From the NCBI RefSeq assembly GCF_000179915.2, contig NC_014963.1:930001-994000 (forward strand): a DNA stretch of 64,000 nucleotides. Direction: 5' to 3'. Shown in pieces: positions 45,382 through 54,857 of this stretch. Origin of the DNA: Terriglobus saanensis SP1PR4 (GTDB lineage Bacteria > Acidobacteriota > Terriglobia > Terriglobales > Acidobacteriaceae). The position numbers were made by a program, and so were the translations under genes. Under the pieces are notes generated by a model. That model was not told the origin of the DNA, ran no database searches, and saw only the letters and a list, made by a program, of their open reading frames with translations. The first letter of the stretch is position 1. Each line of letters begins with the position of its first letter.

Positions 45382-46203
45382 ATGCGCGCAGTGTCTATTT
45401 GTCTCGTTTTTCTATCGCTGACCTTCGGTGCACAGGCGCAGACCGTCGATCAGATTCAGACTCCGGCGGCACAACGCGAGTTCCTACAGACTCTCGCCGC
45501 GCATGAGAAAGCGGCAGCCGACCACCAGACGCACTTCTCCTATCTCTCTTCGGAACGCAGCGAGCGCACGGGCGGTCATCTTTGGTCCGAGCGTGTGATC
45601 GAAAGTAAGTCGGGGCGCGTGCGCATGCTCCTCGCGGAAGATGGCAAACCGCTCGACGAGATGCGTGCCAAGGCCGAGCGCGATCGCCTCCAATACCTGG
45701 CGCTTCATCCGCAAGTGGTCGAAAGAGATGACGCTGCGCACCATAAGGACGAACTCAAGGCGCAGAGTCTCCTCGAACTTCTTGTGCGCGGATATCTCTA
45801 CTCCAACCCACGCGTGGAAGGGAAGTATCTTCTGCTCGACTTTCATCCGGACCCGAATTACAAGCCCCAGAGTATGGAAGAGCGCGTTATGGCCGCGATG
45901 ACCGGTACCGTTGCTGTGGCCAGTGGCTCCGTCCGAGTGCATCGCCTGACGGCGCATCTTGATCAGGAGATGAGCATCGGCTTCGGCATACTCGCCACAA
46001 TCCACGCAGGGAGCAGCTTCACGACCGAGCGCAACGAGATGCCCACGACGGAGTGGAAGACCACCGATCTCGATTCAAAGATCGATGGTCGCGCCATCTT
46101 TTTCAAAACCATCAGCAGCCATGCGAAGTACGATCGCACGGACTACCATCGTCTGCCGGACGACCTCACGGTGGCACAGGCGGTCGCCATGCTGACAAAG
46201 TAG
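45382..46203 (+). CDS. Exported hypothetical protein
   Basis: A 273-aa protein with signal peptide (SICLVFLSLTFGAQAQ). The mature part has a helical, charged N-terminal region (FLQTLAAHEKAAADHQTHFS) followed by beta-rich segments: YLLLDFHPDPNYKP, VAVASGSVRVHRLTAHLDQE and TEWKTTDLDSKIDGRAIFFK. The beta part could be a LolA/LppX-like half barrel, but this is weak. I do not recognise a family. It follows the GH3 gene by 98 nt and ends exactly at the convergent GH125 stop. Confidence 0.7.
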   Translation: MRAVSICLVFLSLTFGAQAQTVDQIQTPAAQREFLQTLAAHEKAAADHQTHFSYLSSERSERTGGHLWSERVIESKSGRVRMLLAEDGKPLDEMRAKAERDRLQYLALHPQVVERDDAAHHKDELKAQSLLELLVRGYLYSNPRVEGKYLLLDFHPDPNYKPQSMEERVMAAMTGTVAVASGSVRVHRLTAHLDQEMSIGFGILATIHAGSSFTTERNEMPTTEWKTTDLDSKIDGRAIFFKTISSHAKYDRTDYHRLPDDLTVAQAVAMLTK

Positions 46204-47664
46204 CTACATGTAACTCTTCGTCAATAGGTGCGGGCGTTCGGCATGGACACGCAAAATCAGTTCACCGAACAGGGTATTGGCCCAGGCAAACCATGGCCGC
46301 GTGAACTTCGCTGCGTCGTCCTTCCAGAACGCCTCATGCATGAAGTTGGTTCCTGCCGTAGTGTTGCGCAGCCAACGCAGGCACTGTTCGATCTCGGTGT
46401 CGTCCTTCGATGTCAGAGCGCGAACAATGATGGACATCGGCCAGATGTAACCGTCACCCACATGCGGTCCACCGATTCCCTCGGCTATCTTACCGCGATA
46501 GAAGTACGGGTTCGCCTCGCTCAAGGCAAAGCGGCGTGTTCGCTGATACATCGGATCATCTACCTCGACACACTCCAATAGCGCGAGGCTCAGAAGCCCC
46601 GGAGCATTCGCGTCGTCCATGCAGAGAGCGTTGCCGTAGCCGTCGACTTCATAGGCAAAGATCTTTCCGAATTCTGGCCTCTCCACAATGCCGTGTGCTG
46701 CAACGGCTGCTGCAACTTCATCCGCTAAGCGTGTTGCATCTTCAGCAAGCGCATCGTCGTGCGCGATTGCCTTCGCCATCTCCGCAAGCTGGCGCAGCGA
46801 TCGCACTGCAAAAAGATTCGCCGGTACAAAGAGTGGATAGACGCAGGCATCATCCGAGGGGCGAAACATCGAGAAGATCATTCCGTTCGACTTTGCCGGT
46901 GCGCCGAAGCCGCTTCCGGTCAGCGTGTCTGTGGGATTCCACTCCTGCCTCTGGAAGTGATACGGCCCAGGGTTGTCCTTGCGCTGCTGTTCGCGGAAGG
47001 TCTTTACAATAGTCCGCGCCGCCGTGTGCCAGCGCTCGTCAAAAGGCGCAGTATCTCCCACGGCTTTCCAGTAGGCATGCGCCAAACGGACGGTGTAGCA
47101 GAGAGAGTCGATCTCCCACTTGCGCTCGCCGACGCTGGGTTTCATGTCTGTGCGGTCATGGACGCTCCAGCTCAGTGGCTTTGCGTCTTCCGAACGCATA
47201 AAAGAGTTTGCGTACGGATCCAGCGTGACTAGCCGAGCCTGTCGTCGAATGACGCCTTCGATCAGCTTCGCGAGTGCGGGGTCTTGCTTCGCGTACGGAA
47301 GATAGGGCGTCACCTGCGCGGAAGAATCCCGCAGCCACATCGCGTCGATGTCGCCCGTGATGACAAACGTATCCGGCTTACCGTCAAACGTTCCAGGAAA
47401 GACGGTTGTATCCAAGGTGTTCGGAAAACAGTTTTCAAACATCGTGGCAAGCTGCGGATCGCGAATCTCCGCGCGGGTTTTGGCGATGGTGCGCTCCACG
47501 GCGAGGCTCGTAAAACGTCTTTTTACGGGTAGGGGGCGCGCATGCAGGTCCGACGGTGTGTACTGCGCCAGCAGGCGTCCGGTAGAAGATAAGTCCATCA
47601 CGGCTACCCCGGCCACAGCCGTGCCGCCCCGTAATAAAGTTCGTCGGGTCAATTCTTTCAACAT
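46204..47664 (-). CDS. Tat-exported GH125 exo-alpha-1,6-mannosidase
   Basis: ATG 47664 with AGAAGG upstream gives 486 aa and a twin-arginine signal (TRRTLLRGGTAVAGVAVMDL). The (alpha/alpha)6-barrel has FVITGDIDAMWLRDSSAQV and IDSLCYTVRLAHAYWKAVGD, FAYEVDGYGNALCMDDANAP and EGIGGPHVGDGYIWPMSIIV, which is the GH125 (former DUF1237) signature including the acid and base residues. The family trims alpha-1,6-linked mannose, as in fungal cell wall or N-glycan mannans. The divergent MFS gene starts 171 nt away. Confidence 0.92.
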   Translation of the reverse strand: MLKELTRRTLLRGGTAVAGVAVMDLSSTGRLLAQYTPSDLHARPLPVKRRFTSLAVERTIAKTRAEIRDPQLATMFENCFPNTLDTTVFPGTFDGKPDTFVITGDIDAMWLRDSSAQVTPYLPYAKQDPALAKLIEGVIRRQARLVTLDPYANSFMRSEDAKPLSWSVHDRTDMKPSVGERKWEIDSLCYTVRLAHAYWKAVGDTAPFDERWHTAARTIVKTFREQQRKDNPGPYHFQRQEWNPTDTLTGSGFGAPAKSNGMIFSMFRPSDDACVYPLFVPANLFAVRSLRQLAEMAKAIAHDDALAEDATRLADEVAAAVAAHGIVERPEFGKIFAYEVDGYGNALCMDDANAPGLLSLALLECVEVDDPMYQRTRRFALSEANPYFYRGKIAEGIGGPHVGDGYIWPMSIIVRALTSKDDTEIEQCLRWLRNTTAGTNFMHEAFWKDDAAKFTRPWFAWANTLFGELILRVHAERPHLLTKSYM

Positions 47665-47835
47665 AAGGCCTTCTTCCACAAAATCTTCTCTCCATCGTGT
47701 CATATCGGACGCAAAAACATCACGGGGGCTAAGGCAAACGCCCTAGCGTTCGCAAGCGTTCTATGCGCCCCATGCTTTACAGTGCAGAAGACCCACTTTA
47801 GTGCAGCTTTGTTGTTGCCGAACCAGGAGTAGATT

Positions 47836-49128
47836 TTGCCCGTTGAACGCCGAACCCGAGTCCGATTTTTTCTTGCCTTCTGGCTCTTCGTCCTAAGTGG
47901 CGTTGCATTCCTGGACCGCACCAATATCTCCATCGCAGGACTTCAGATCAGCCGCGAATATGGCCTCGGAAATCAGCGCCTCGGTTGGATCTTTTCCGCC
48001 TTCCTGATCGGTTATGCCGGCTTCCAGCTTCCGGCTGGTTTCCTTGCGGCCAAGTATGGCCCACGTCGCGTTTTGACGCTCGGTGTCCTGTGGTGGGGCG
48101 TCGCGACTGCGCTCACGGCAATTCTTCCCTCGGGCATTCCGCATGCGGTGGCTTTGCTTATTGCAGTGCGCTTCGCTCTGGGCGCGGGTGAAGCCGTTAT
48201 TTATCCTGCCGCAAATCAATTCGTCGCTCGATGGGTACCGCAACAGGAGCGCGGTTTCGTCAACGGCCTGATCTTTGCCGGAGTAGGCGCAGGCAGCGGA
48301 CTCACACCGCCTTTGCTCACGTGGATCATCGTTTCGCATGGCTGGCGCGCGGCCTTCTGGTTCTCGGCGGTCATCGGCATTATCGCGGGTGCGGTATGGT
48401 GGATCTTCGCGCGTGATACTCCTGAAGATCACCCCGGTGTTTCCCGTTCGGAACTCAAGGAGATCCACGCTGGCCTGACACTCGATGCTTCGGACCTTCC
48501 GGGAGCAGCCCCCACCCAGACACGGATCTCGTGGCGTGCCATCTTTGCGCGCAGGGATCTCGCGGCCCTGATGGCCGGGTACTTCGCCTTCGGATATATC
48601 GCCTGGGTCTTCTTCAGTTGGTTCTTTCTCTACATGGCGCAGGTCCGAGGCTTCGATCTTAAGGCCAGCGCGCACTACGCCATGCTCCCGTTTCTCTGCA
48701 TGACCATCTTCAGTCTCGTCGGTGGCTGGCTCTCGGATCGCCTGACGCGCCTGTATGGTCTGCGTGTCGGTCGGTGCTATCTGGCCTCTGTTTCGCTGTT
48801 CTTTACGGCGATCTTCCTTGTCCTCGGGTCGCAGGTGCACAGCCCCCAGTTGGCTGGAATTATCCTCGCTGGCGGTGCCGGTGCGCTTTATCTCTCACAG
48901 AGCACCTTCTGGTCGGTTTCCGTGGATATCGCGGGCCGCAGTTCGGGAGTCTTCTCTTCACTCGTCAACATGGGCGGACAGATCGGCGGAGCCATCACTG
49001 CCTCGCTCACGCCTTGGATCGCACAGCGTTTTGGCTGGACGACCTCCTTCGCCGTGGCTGCCGCGCTGGCACTGGTCGGATCTCTTTGCTGGCTTGTAGT
49101 GCACCCGGAGCGTGCGCTGGAAGTCTAA
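47836..49128 (+). CDS. MFS transporter, anion:cation symporter type
   Basis: A 430-aa protein with 12 predicted helices, started at TTG 47836 because AGGAG lies 6 nt upstream and the first helix begins soon after. Helix 1 has VAFLDRTNISIAGLQISREY, the ACS-family signature, and the 2-3 loop has AAKYGPRRVLT. Members carry hexuronates, glucarate, phthalate and other organic anions with H+. Uronates fit the metabolism seen here, but the substrate is not shown. Divergent from the mannosidase gene. Confidence 0.88.
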   Translation: MPVERRTRVRFFLAFWLFVLSGVAFLDRTNISIAGLQISREYGLGNQRLGWIFSAFLIGYAGFQLPAGFLAAKYGPRRVLTLGVLWWGVATALTAILPSGIPHAVALLIAVRFALGAGEAVIYPAANQFVARWVPQQERGFVNGLIFAGVGAGSGLTPPLLTWIIVSHGWRAAFWFSAVIGIIAGAVWWIFARDTPEDHPGVSRSELKEIHAGLTLDASDLPGAAPTQTRISWRAIFARRDLAALMAGYFAFGYIAWVFFSWFFLYMAQVRGFDLKASAHYAMLPFLCMTIFSLVGGWLSDRLTRLYGLRVGRCYLASVSLFFTAIFLVLGSQVHSPQLAGIILAGGAGALYLSQSTFWSVSVDIAGRSSGVFSSLVNMGGQIGGAITASLTPWIAQRFGWTTSFAVAAALALVGSLCWLVVHPERALEV

Positions 49129-49180
49129 ATCAGGAAGATCGACTTGCGTTATAGGGCTCAAGTGTGGTGCCGTAGGTACT

Positions 49181-50440
49181 ATGTCCTATCTGGTCAGACC
49201 ATGTTGTCTCGCAATGGCGTTGCTGTGCAGCCTGACGACGACACGCGTCGTGGCCCAGGCTGCTCCGGTCGAAGTGCTGACGGCACCCGCTGAAAACGCG
49301 CCTCCTGCGGAAGCGGCAGCCACTTCGCCGGGGGTGCAGCCTACCTCCGTCATCCGTGGATTTTCATTTGCAAGCGAGACCGACGCCTCTTCGGTTCAAC
49401 ATGCGTCCGACGTCTCCCTTCCGCCCGGCCATCCTGAGATCATTCTTTTTTTCGACACGGTTTCGCCTATCCGCGGGCCAGTCGAGTTTCGGTACCGTCT
49501 GAACGACTACGACGGCGACTGGACCGTCACACTCAACCGGAGCGCGCACTACCGGAAACTTACGCCGGGCGACTACACCTTTGAGGTACAGGCACGCCTC
49601 CCTGGGCAGGCCTGGGGAAAACAGGTGGCGGTGCTTCCCGTGGTTCAGCAGCCGTTTTTCTACCAGACGTGGTACTGCTATCTGCTCTTGCTTTTGGGTC
49701 TCATCGCGCTTGCAGCGCAGCTTCTGCGCCAGCGCGACCAGTTGCTTAAAGGGCAGATGGGCATGGTCCTGGAAGAGCGCAACCGCATCGCCAGCGACTG
49801 CCACGACACGCTCATGGCTGGCTTCGCTGCCATCTCCTGGCAGCTCGAAGCTACGGCGAAGCTCTTCCGTGACGCGGGTACTGTGGACACCCCGGCAGCA
49901 CAGTCCTGCGAACTTGCACGCAGCATGGTCTCGCACTGTCAGGCAGAAGCGCGTCGTATCATCTGGGACCTTCGCGACTCAGAGGAACTCACCAACGTTC
50001 TCTCGCAGGCTCTCTCTCGCGCCGTTACCGCGCATCGCCTGCGCGACAGCATCGAGACCACCTTCGAGATCGAAGGCGAGGAGATCCCCATCGCTCCCGG
50101 CGCCGTGCATCACCTCGTCTGCATTGGTCAGGAGGCGGTCACCAACGCTATTCGTCATGCACATTCCTCTACAATCGCCATCCGTCTGAGATATGAAAGC
50201 GATGCTCTCAATCTTTCGATTCGGGATAACGGCCGCGGCTTTCAGATCTCCGATCCAGCCACGCGGACCGGCCACTTCGGCATTCCGGTGATGGAAGAAC
50301 GCGCGCGTAAACTCGGGGGTACGCTGCGCCTGAATACTTCCGTCGATTCAGGCACGGAAGTCTCGGTTACGGTCTCCTTCCAGGCCATTAATCTGCCCGC
50401 GACGCAGCAGCATTACGTCGTTCCGTGGATCGGTGTTTAG
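49181..50440 (+). CDS. NarL-type sensor histidine kinase with Y_Y_Y domain but no propeller
   Basis: ATG 49181 opens a signal sequence and gives 419 aa. A periplasmic Y_Y_Y beta-sandwich (VEFRYRLNDYDGDWTV, HYRKLTPGDYTFEVQA) precedes one membrane helix (YCYLLLLLGLIALAAQLL). The HisKA_3 region has EERNRIASDCHDTLMAGFAA with the phosphoacceptor His, and the ATPase domain has GQEAVTNAIRHA and IRDNGRGF. Larger relatives have two 7-blade Reg_prop propellers in front; these are missing. The partner regulator follows 77 nt downstream. Confidence 0.9.
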   Translation: MSYLVRPCCLAMALLCSLTTTRVVAQAAPVEVLTAPAENAPPAEAAATSPGVQPTSVIRGFSFASETDASSVQHASDVSLPPGHPEIILFFDTVSPIRGPVEFRYRLNDYDGDWTVTLNRSAHYRKLTPGDYTFEVQARLPGQAWGKQVAVLPVVQQPFFYQTWYCYLLLLLGLIALAAQLLRQRDQLLKGQMGMVLEERNRIASDCHDTLMAGFAAISWQLEATAKLFRDAGTVDTPAAQSCELARSMVSHCQAEARRIIWDLRDSEELTNVLSQALSRAVTAHRLRDSIETTFEIEGEEIPIAPGAVHHLVCIGQEAVTNAIRHAHSSTIAIRLRYESDALNLSIRDNGRGFQISDPATRTGHFGIPVMEERARKLGGTLRLNTSVDSGTEVSVTVSFQAINLPATQQHYVVPWIGV

Positions 50441-50517
50441 CCGCACGCGGGAACTCGGGGCGCGACAAGTTCCTCTCACTCCATGTAAAACTACAGTTAC
50501 ATGAGGCAACGCAGCGA

Positions 50518-51141
50518 ATGAAGCAGATCAAAGTCCTTCTTATTGAGGACCATTTCCTCGCACGCATGGCGTTGCAATCGGTTCTCGCAGGCCACGCACA
50601 GATCAGAATCGTCGGAGAAGCCTCCGATGGCGAACAGGGAATCGAACTCTACCGTTCTCTTTCCCCCGACGTCGTCGTGCTCGATCTCCGCCTGCCGCGT
50701 GTCTCCGGCTTCGATGTCATCACGCTTCTTCGCAAAGAGCCGCGCCCCGCGCGCATCGTCGTTCTCTCCAACTACCACGGGTCGGAAGATATCTACCGTG
50801 CCGTTCGCTCCGGTGCGATGGCATATCTCACCAAAGACGCCAGCGGCGAAGAGCTTATCAACGCCATTCAGAACGTCGATCGCGATCTCCGCTATCTTCC
50901 GCGCGTTGCACTGGATCGTCTCGCGGAACGTATGCCAGCGGTTGAACTTACGCCGCGTGAGAGTGAAGTTCTTATCTGCATCACGCAGGGAAGATCCAAC
51001 CGCGAGATCGCGGAGCAGCTTCGCATTGCGGAGAAGACGGTTCGCATTCATGTCTCTTCGGTACTCGATAAGATGGGAGCACGCGACCGTACTCAAGCCA
51101 CGATCTACGCGCTGCAACGTGGCCTTGTTCACTTCGACTAA
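50518..51141 (+). CDS. NarL/LuxR-type response regulator
   Basis: A 207-aa protein from ATG 50518. The receiver has IEDHFLARMA acidic residues, phosphoacceptor Asp56 in VVVLDLRLPRVSG, Ser/Thr in VVLSNYH and Lys in AYLTKDASG. The C-terminal LuxR helix-turn-helix is LTPRESEVLICITQGRSNRE with IRIHVSSVLDKMG-like recognition helix (TVRIHVSSVLDKMG). It pairs with the upstream kinase. The TonB receptor gene 376 nt downstream could be under its control. Confidence 0.92.
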   Translation: MKQIKVLLIEDHFLARMALQSVLAGHAQIRIVGEASDGEQGIELYRSLSPDVVVLDLRLPRVSGFDVITLLRKEPRPARIVVLSNYHGSEDIYRAVRSGAMAYLTKDASGEELINAIQNVDRDLRYLPRVALDRLAERMPAVELTPRESEVLICITQGRSNREIAEQLRIAEKTVRIHVSSVLDKMGARDRTQATIYALQRGLVHFD

Positions 51142-51207
51142 CGGTGTAGATTGTTCCTGAAACGTTGGTTTGTCCGTAGCTAGCGGCAAAATTTTCATTT
51201 GGAAGCT

Positions 51208-51223
51208 GCAGAGAAGGGATCTG
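51208..51223 (+). repeat. Short shared motif in the gap before the third TonB receptor
   Basis: gcagagaagggatctg occurs identically at 4093-4108, next to the dispersed repeat, and a related gcgaagggatct lies at the end of copy C (minus strand, about 63771-63782). The gap 51142-51516 otherwise shows no gene; it is AT-rich and would carry the promoter of the receptor. Confidence 0.5.
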
Positions 51224-51516
51224 CTTTTTCAAGGGCAGAGTTATTTTGTACGTTCTTCCGAATGGAGGAATTTACAAAAAGATATGTTCCCCGCATCGTA
51301 AAGAGCCAATTTTCTACCCGCTTGCAATAGGTCGAATAGCCTAGCTACGTCACTGGCAACTGACTGATGACAGGTAAGCTACAAATATTATCAAATCGTA
51401 ACAATCCAAAAGTTCATCGCCCGCAGTCGGAGATTTTCATCCGATGTCGAGGCAAAGCTCCAGACATTTCCTGTTTCGCTTTCCCGGCTATGCCGAGGTC
51501 AAAGGAGTCTTATAAC

Positions 51517-54500
51517 GTGAAAAAAATTCTCGTCTGTTGTGCTGTCCTGTTCTGCGCCATGGTAGGCCGCGCTCAGGTCGCAAATAATACCTCGCTTGTC
51601 GGCACAGTCACTGATCCTTCAGGTGGCGTGGTCGCAGGTGCAAAGGTCACCGCGATCAACGAAGGCACCAAGGTCTCTTACCCGGGTACAACGAACTCGG
51701 AAGGTTACTACTCCATCCCCTTTCTTCTTCCTGGTACGTACGACGTCACTGTCGAAACGCCAGGTTTTCAGAAGACTGTTACCAAGGGAATCATCGTCAC
51801 CATCAACGTCGCGGTTCGTTCGGACGCTGCTTTGAAGGTCGGTTCGGAGAATACCGAAGTTACTATCTCTGCTGATAATCCCCCACTCTCGACCGACGAC
51901 GCGCTTCTCGGTGAGACGGTCAGCCAGCAGCAGGTTCGGGATTTACCGACGGTTGGACGCCAGGCTCTTCAGCTCGCCGCCACGGCATCGAACATCGTCG
52001 TCAACGGTACGGCCCTTACCGGTAACCCTCCCGGCAACCGCGCTTCCGGCGCCGGCAGCCGTTCCATCACGAACAGCATCTCTCTCGATGGCATCTCGAT
52101 CATGAACAACCTGACCTCGACTGCCTTCATCGTGCCCAACACCGACGCTCTCGACGCAGTTCAGACACAGAATGGTAATTACACCGCGCAGTATGGTGAC
52201 TACCTCGGCGTTCACGTCAATGAAGTGACGAAGTCCGGTACGAACAAATTCCATGGCACGGCTTACGATTACATTCAGAACGACGGTTTCAACGCGCGCA
52301 GCTGGCTCCAGGCAAAGGGTTCGCCTAACTCCGAGCTTCGCTATAACCTCTTCGGCGGCGTAGTGAGTGGTCCCATCTGGAAAGATAAAGCCTTCTTCCT
52401 CGGTTCTTATGAAGGCCTCCGTCAGCACGGCGCTACCTATACCGTGAACCAGACAGTTCTTACGGCACGGATGCACACGGGCGACTTTGGCGAGCTTTGC
52501 ACCGTCTTCAGCGCTGCAGGTCTTTGCACCACGGGGAACCAGCTTTTCAATCCTGTTACCCACGCGCCCTATTTGAACAACAAGATTCCCGTGGACCCAA
52601 TTTCCGCGAAGATCCTGCCGTACCTCACCCTTCCTACCTCTGCGGGCGTGATCAATAACTGGTCCGGAAATCTTCCCACTGCGGTTAACTCGAATTCAAA
52701 CCTCGAGCGTGTGGATTACAACCCCACCGACAAGATGCGTTTCTTTGCCCGTTATGCGCAGCAGTCGGTGAACAACTTTGCGCAGGCAGTCAATCTGGTC
52801 AATACCGCTTACACCACATCGCGTGGACGCAACGGCGCTGTTGGTTATACGCATATCATCACGCCGAAACTCGTCAATGATCTTCATCTTGGCTTCAACG
52901 TTGTCTACACGCAGATCGTGAACCAGCAGTATCAGACGAATCAGGCAAATGCAGGATCTGCCCTGGGAATCCCCGGATTTACCGCAGACGTCGATAGCGG
53001 CAATCCCGGTCTCGTCGATATGAGCATCACGAACTATCAGGGTGTAGTTCAGAATGGAACCAACTGGTTCCAGGAAGACAGAACACTCACCCTTTACGAC
53101 CAGATCAACTACACACTCAACAAGCATGCACTGATGGCAGGTGTGAGCTTCCGTAAGTTCACGATCGGACGTAACGCAGCAAACTTGTCTCGCGGCCAGT
53201 TCACATTCGATCAGACTCTGATGACGGATCCAGCCGCAGCATTCGTCGCAGGTTTCCCCACAGGTCTCTCTTCTCCCCTCTTCCAGGTCAAGGGTTCAAT
53301 CGGCCAGTGGCGTGACGGATTCTTTGCTCAGGATAACTGGCAGGTTACGCAGAAGTTCACCTTGCAGTATGGTTTGCGCTACGAACTCCCGCAGGTTGCT
53401 TATTCCTTAAACGGCGTAGGGCGTATCCTTGATCCAACGTGGACAAGCCTCTACCCTGCCGCTGGTGGAACTAATCCTGCAAACGCGACGAAATATCCCG
53501 GGTTCAAGTTCAGCGGACCCCAGCACTCCAACATCAGCCCGCGCGTTGGTTTCTCGTATCGCGTAACGGACAAGACGGTCATCCGCGGTGGCGGCGGTAT
53601 CTACTACAACGCCAACCAGATGAACAGCTACACGCTTTCGTCCACCAACTATCCATACTCGGCCAACGTTACGAACTCCAACGCTGCCAGTAACATCAAG
53701 TTCACGTTGGATAATCCTGCAATCCCTGCGACCACCGCTTTCGGTCTTGCTACCTCGCCCTACAGCGCCTTTACGGTCGATTACAATCTTCCGACACAGC
53801 GTATGTATCAGTGGAACGTAGATCTCGGACAGGAAGTATGGCATAACGGCGGCTTTGAGCTTCAGTACCTCGGTTCGAAGTCCCTTCATCTCGACGAGAG
53901 CTACTACCCCAATCAGCCTGGCCCATCGACTGCATTCTCCAACGCAAACCGTCCTAATCCGAATATCGGTAATATCCGCGTAATTCACAACGATGCCATC
54001 GCAACCTATAACGGTTTGACCGCAATTCTGCGTCAGCGCATGTTCCACAACCTCACAGCGAACCTGAGCTATACGTGGTCACACGCTCTGGACGAGTCTG
54101 ACAGCTCGAACGATGGCGGTACGGCTATGTGGCAGGGTCATCTCAAGCTGGATTACGGTAACTCCAGCTACGACATCAAAAACCGCTTCGTTGGTACCGT
54201 CACCTATGCCTTCCCGACACTTGAGCATCACAACGCACTCATTCGCCAGACCCTCGGCGGATGGCAGGCAAACGCGATTGTCGATCTTCGGAGTGGATCG
54301 CCGCTCAACCTTACCCTCAGCACGGACTACGCGCATGTCAACGGCGTAGGCACGCAGCGTCCTAACTTCGTTCACGTGCCGCTGGCTTCGACTTGCAGCC
54401 GTGGAACGGTTACGGGAACAGGCGGATCAACAAGCAACAACTGCTTGGACAAGACTGCTTTTGCAGCACCGGCAAATGGCACTTTTGGCAATCTGCATCG

Positions 54501-54744
54501 CAACGCGATTTACGGTCCTGGTGCCACAAACACGAATGCTTCGCTCTTCAAGAACTTTCCAATCTGGGAGCAGGTCGCCCTGCAGCTCCGCGTCGAGGCT
54601 TTCGATGTCTTCAATCATCCGAATCCCGGCAATCCGAATACAAACATTCAGAGCCCCTCGTTCGGATTCATCACGGGGCCCAACACGAACTTCACCTCGA
54701 CGGGATCTCGCATCCTGCAAATCGCTGGCAAGATCAACTTCTAG
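51517..54744 (+). CDS. Oar-like TonB-dependent receptor next to the PLP cluster
   Basis: GTG 51517 is chosen, with AAAGGAGT 8 nt upstream and a signal peptide directly after (KKILVCCAVLFCAMVGRAQ); 1,075 aa. The carboxypeptidase-regulatory domain (LVGTVTDPSGGVVAGAKVTA) is followed by the plug (VRDLPTVGRQALQLAATASN, NSISLDGISIMNNL) and a barrel ending in SRILQIAGKINF with terminal Phe. It is preceded by a two-component system and followed, after a terminator, by the exported PLP-enzyme cluster. It may import the substrate of that cluster; this is inference from position. Confidence 0.88.
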   Translation: MKKILVCCAVLFCAMVGRAQVANNTSLVGTVTDPSGGVVAGAKVTAINEGTKVSYPGTTNSEGYYSIPFLLPGTYDVTVETPGFQKTVTKGIIVTINVAVRSDAALKVGSENTEVTISADNPPLSTDDALLGETVSQQQVRDLPTVGRQALQLAATASNIVVNGTALTGNPPGNRASGAGSRSITNSISLDGISIMNNLTSTAFIVPNTDALDAVQTQNGNYTAQYGDYLGVHVNEVTKSGTNKFHGTAYDYIQNDGFNARSWLQAKGSPNSELRYNLFGGVVSGPIWKDKAFFLGSYEGLRQHGATYTVNQTVLTARMHTGDFGELCTVFSAAGLCTTGNQLFNPVTHAPYLNNKIPVDPISAKILPYLTLPTSAGVINNWSGNLPTAVNSNSNLERVDYNPTDKMRFFARYAQQSVNNFAQAVNLVNTAYTTSRGRNGAVGYTHIITPKLVNDLHLGFNVVYTQIVNQQYQTNQANAGSALGIPGFTADVDSGNPGLVDMSITNYQGVVQNGTNWFQEDRTLTLYDQINYTLNKHALMAGVSFRKFTIGRNAANLSRGQFTFDQTLMTDPAAAFVAGFPTGLSSPLFQVKGSIGQWRDGFFAQDNWQVTQKFTLQYGLRYELPQVAYSLNGVGRILDPTWTSLYPAAGGTNPANATKYPGFKFSGPQHSNISPRVGFSYRVTDKTVIRGGGGIYYNANQMNSYTLSSTNYPYSANVTNSNAASNIKFTLDNPAIPATTAFGLATSPYSAFTVDYNLPTQRMYQWNVDLGQEVWHNGGFELQYLGSKSLHLDESYYPNQPGPSTAFSNANRPNPNIGNIRVIHNDAIATYNGLTAILRQRMFHNLTANLSYTWSHALDESDSSNDGGTAMWQGHLKLDYGNSSYDIKNRFVGTVTYAFPTLEHHNALIRQTLGGWQANAIVDLRSGSPLNLTLSTDYAHVNGVGTQRPNFVHVPLASTCSRGTVTGTGGSTSNNCLDKTAFAAPANGTFGNLHRNAIYGPGATNTNASLFKNFPIWEQVALQLRVEAFDVFNHPNPGNPNTNIQSPSFGFITGPNTNFTSTGSRILQIAGKINF

Positions 54745-54763
54745 TTGATTTGCATCACTCCTC

Positions 54764-54797
54764 AACAGCCGCCGAAGCTCAAACTTCGGCGGCTGTT
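54764..54797 (+). terminator. 14-bp terminator after the TonB receptor gene
   Basis: Arms aacagccgccgaag (54764-54777) and cttcggcggctgtt (54784-54797) pair perfectly, loop ctcaaa, followed by ttcttttc. It isolates the receptor transcript from the RraA-type gene. Confidence 0.85.
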
Positions 54798-54857
54798 TTC
54801 TTTTCTCCTCGTCAAGCGCTACGATTCTCCTAACCAACCGCTGGAGACGCACCCCGT

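Noticed and set aside
45308-45382. A 24-codon frame ending in TGATG overlap with the hypothetical gene at 45382
   Set aside because: Ser/Thr/Arg-rich, no good ribosome site and no regulatory pattern such as repeated codons; the overlap alone is weak support for a leader peptide.
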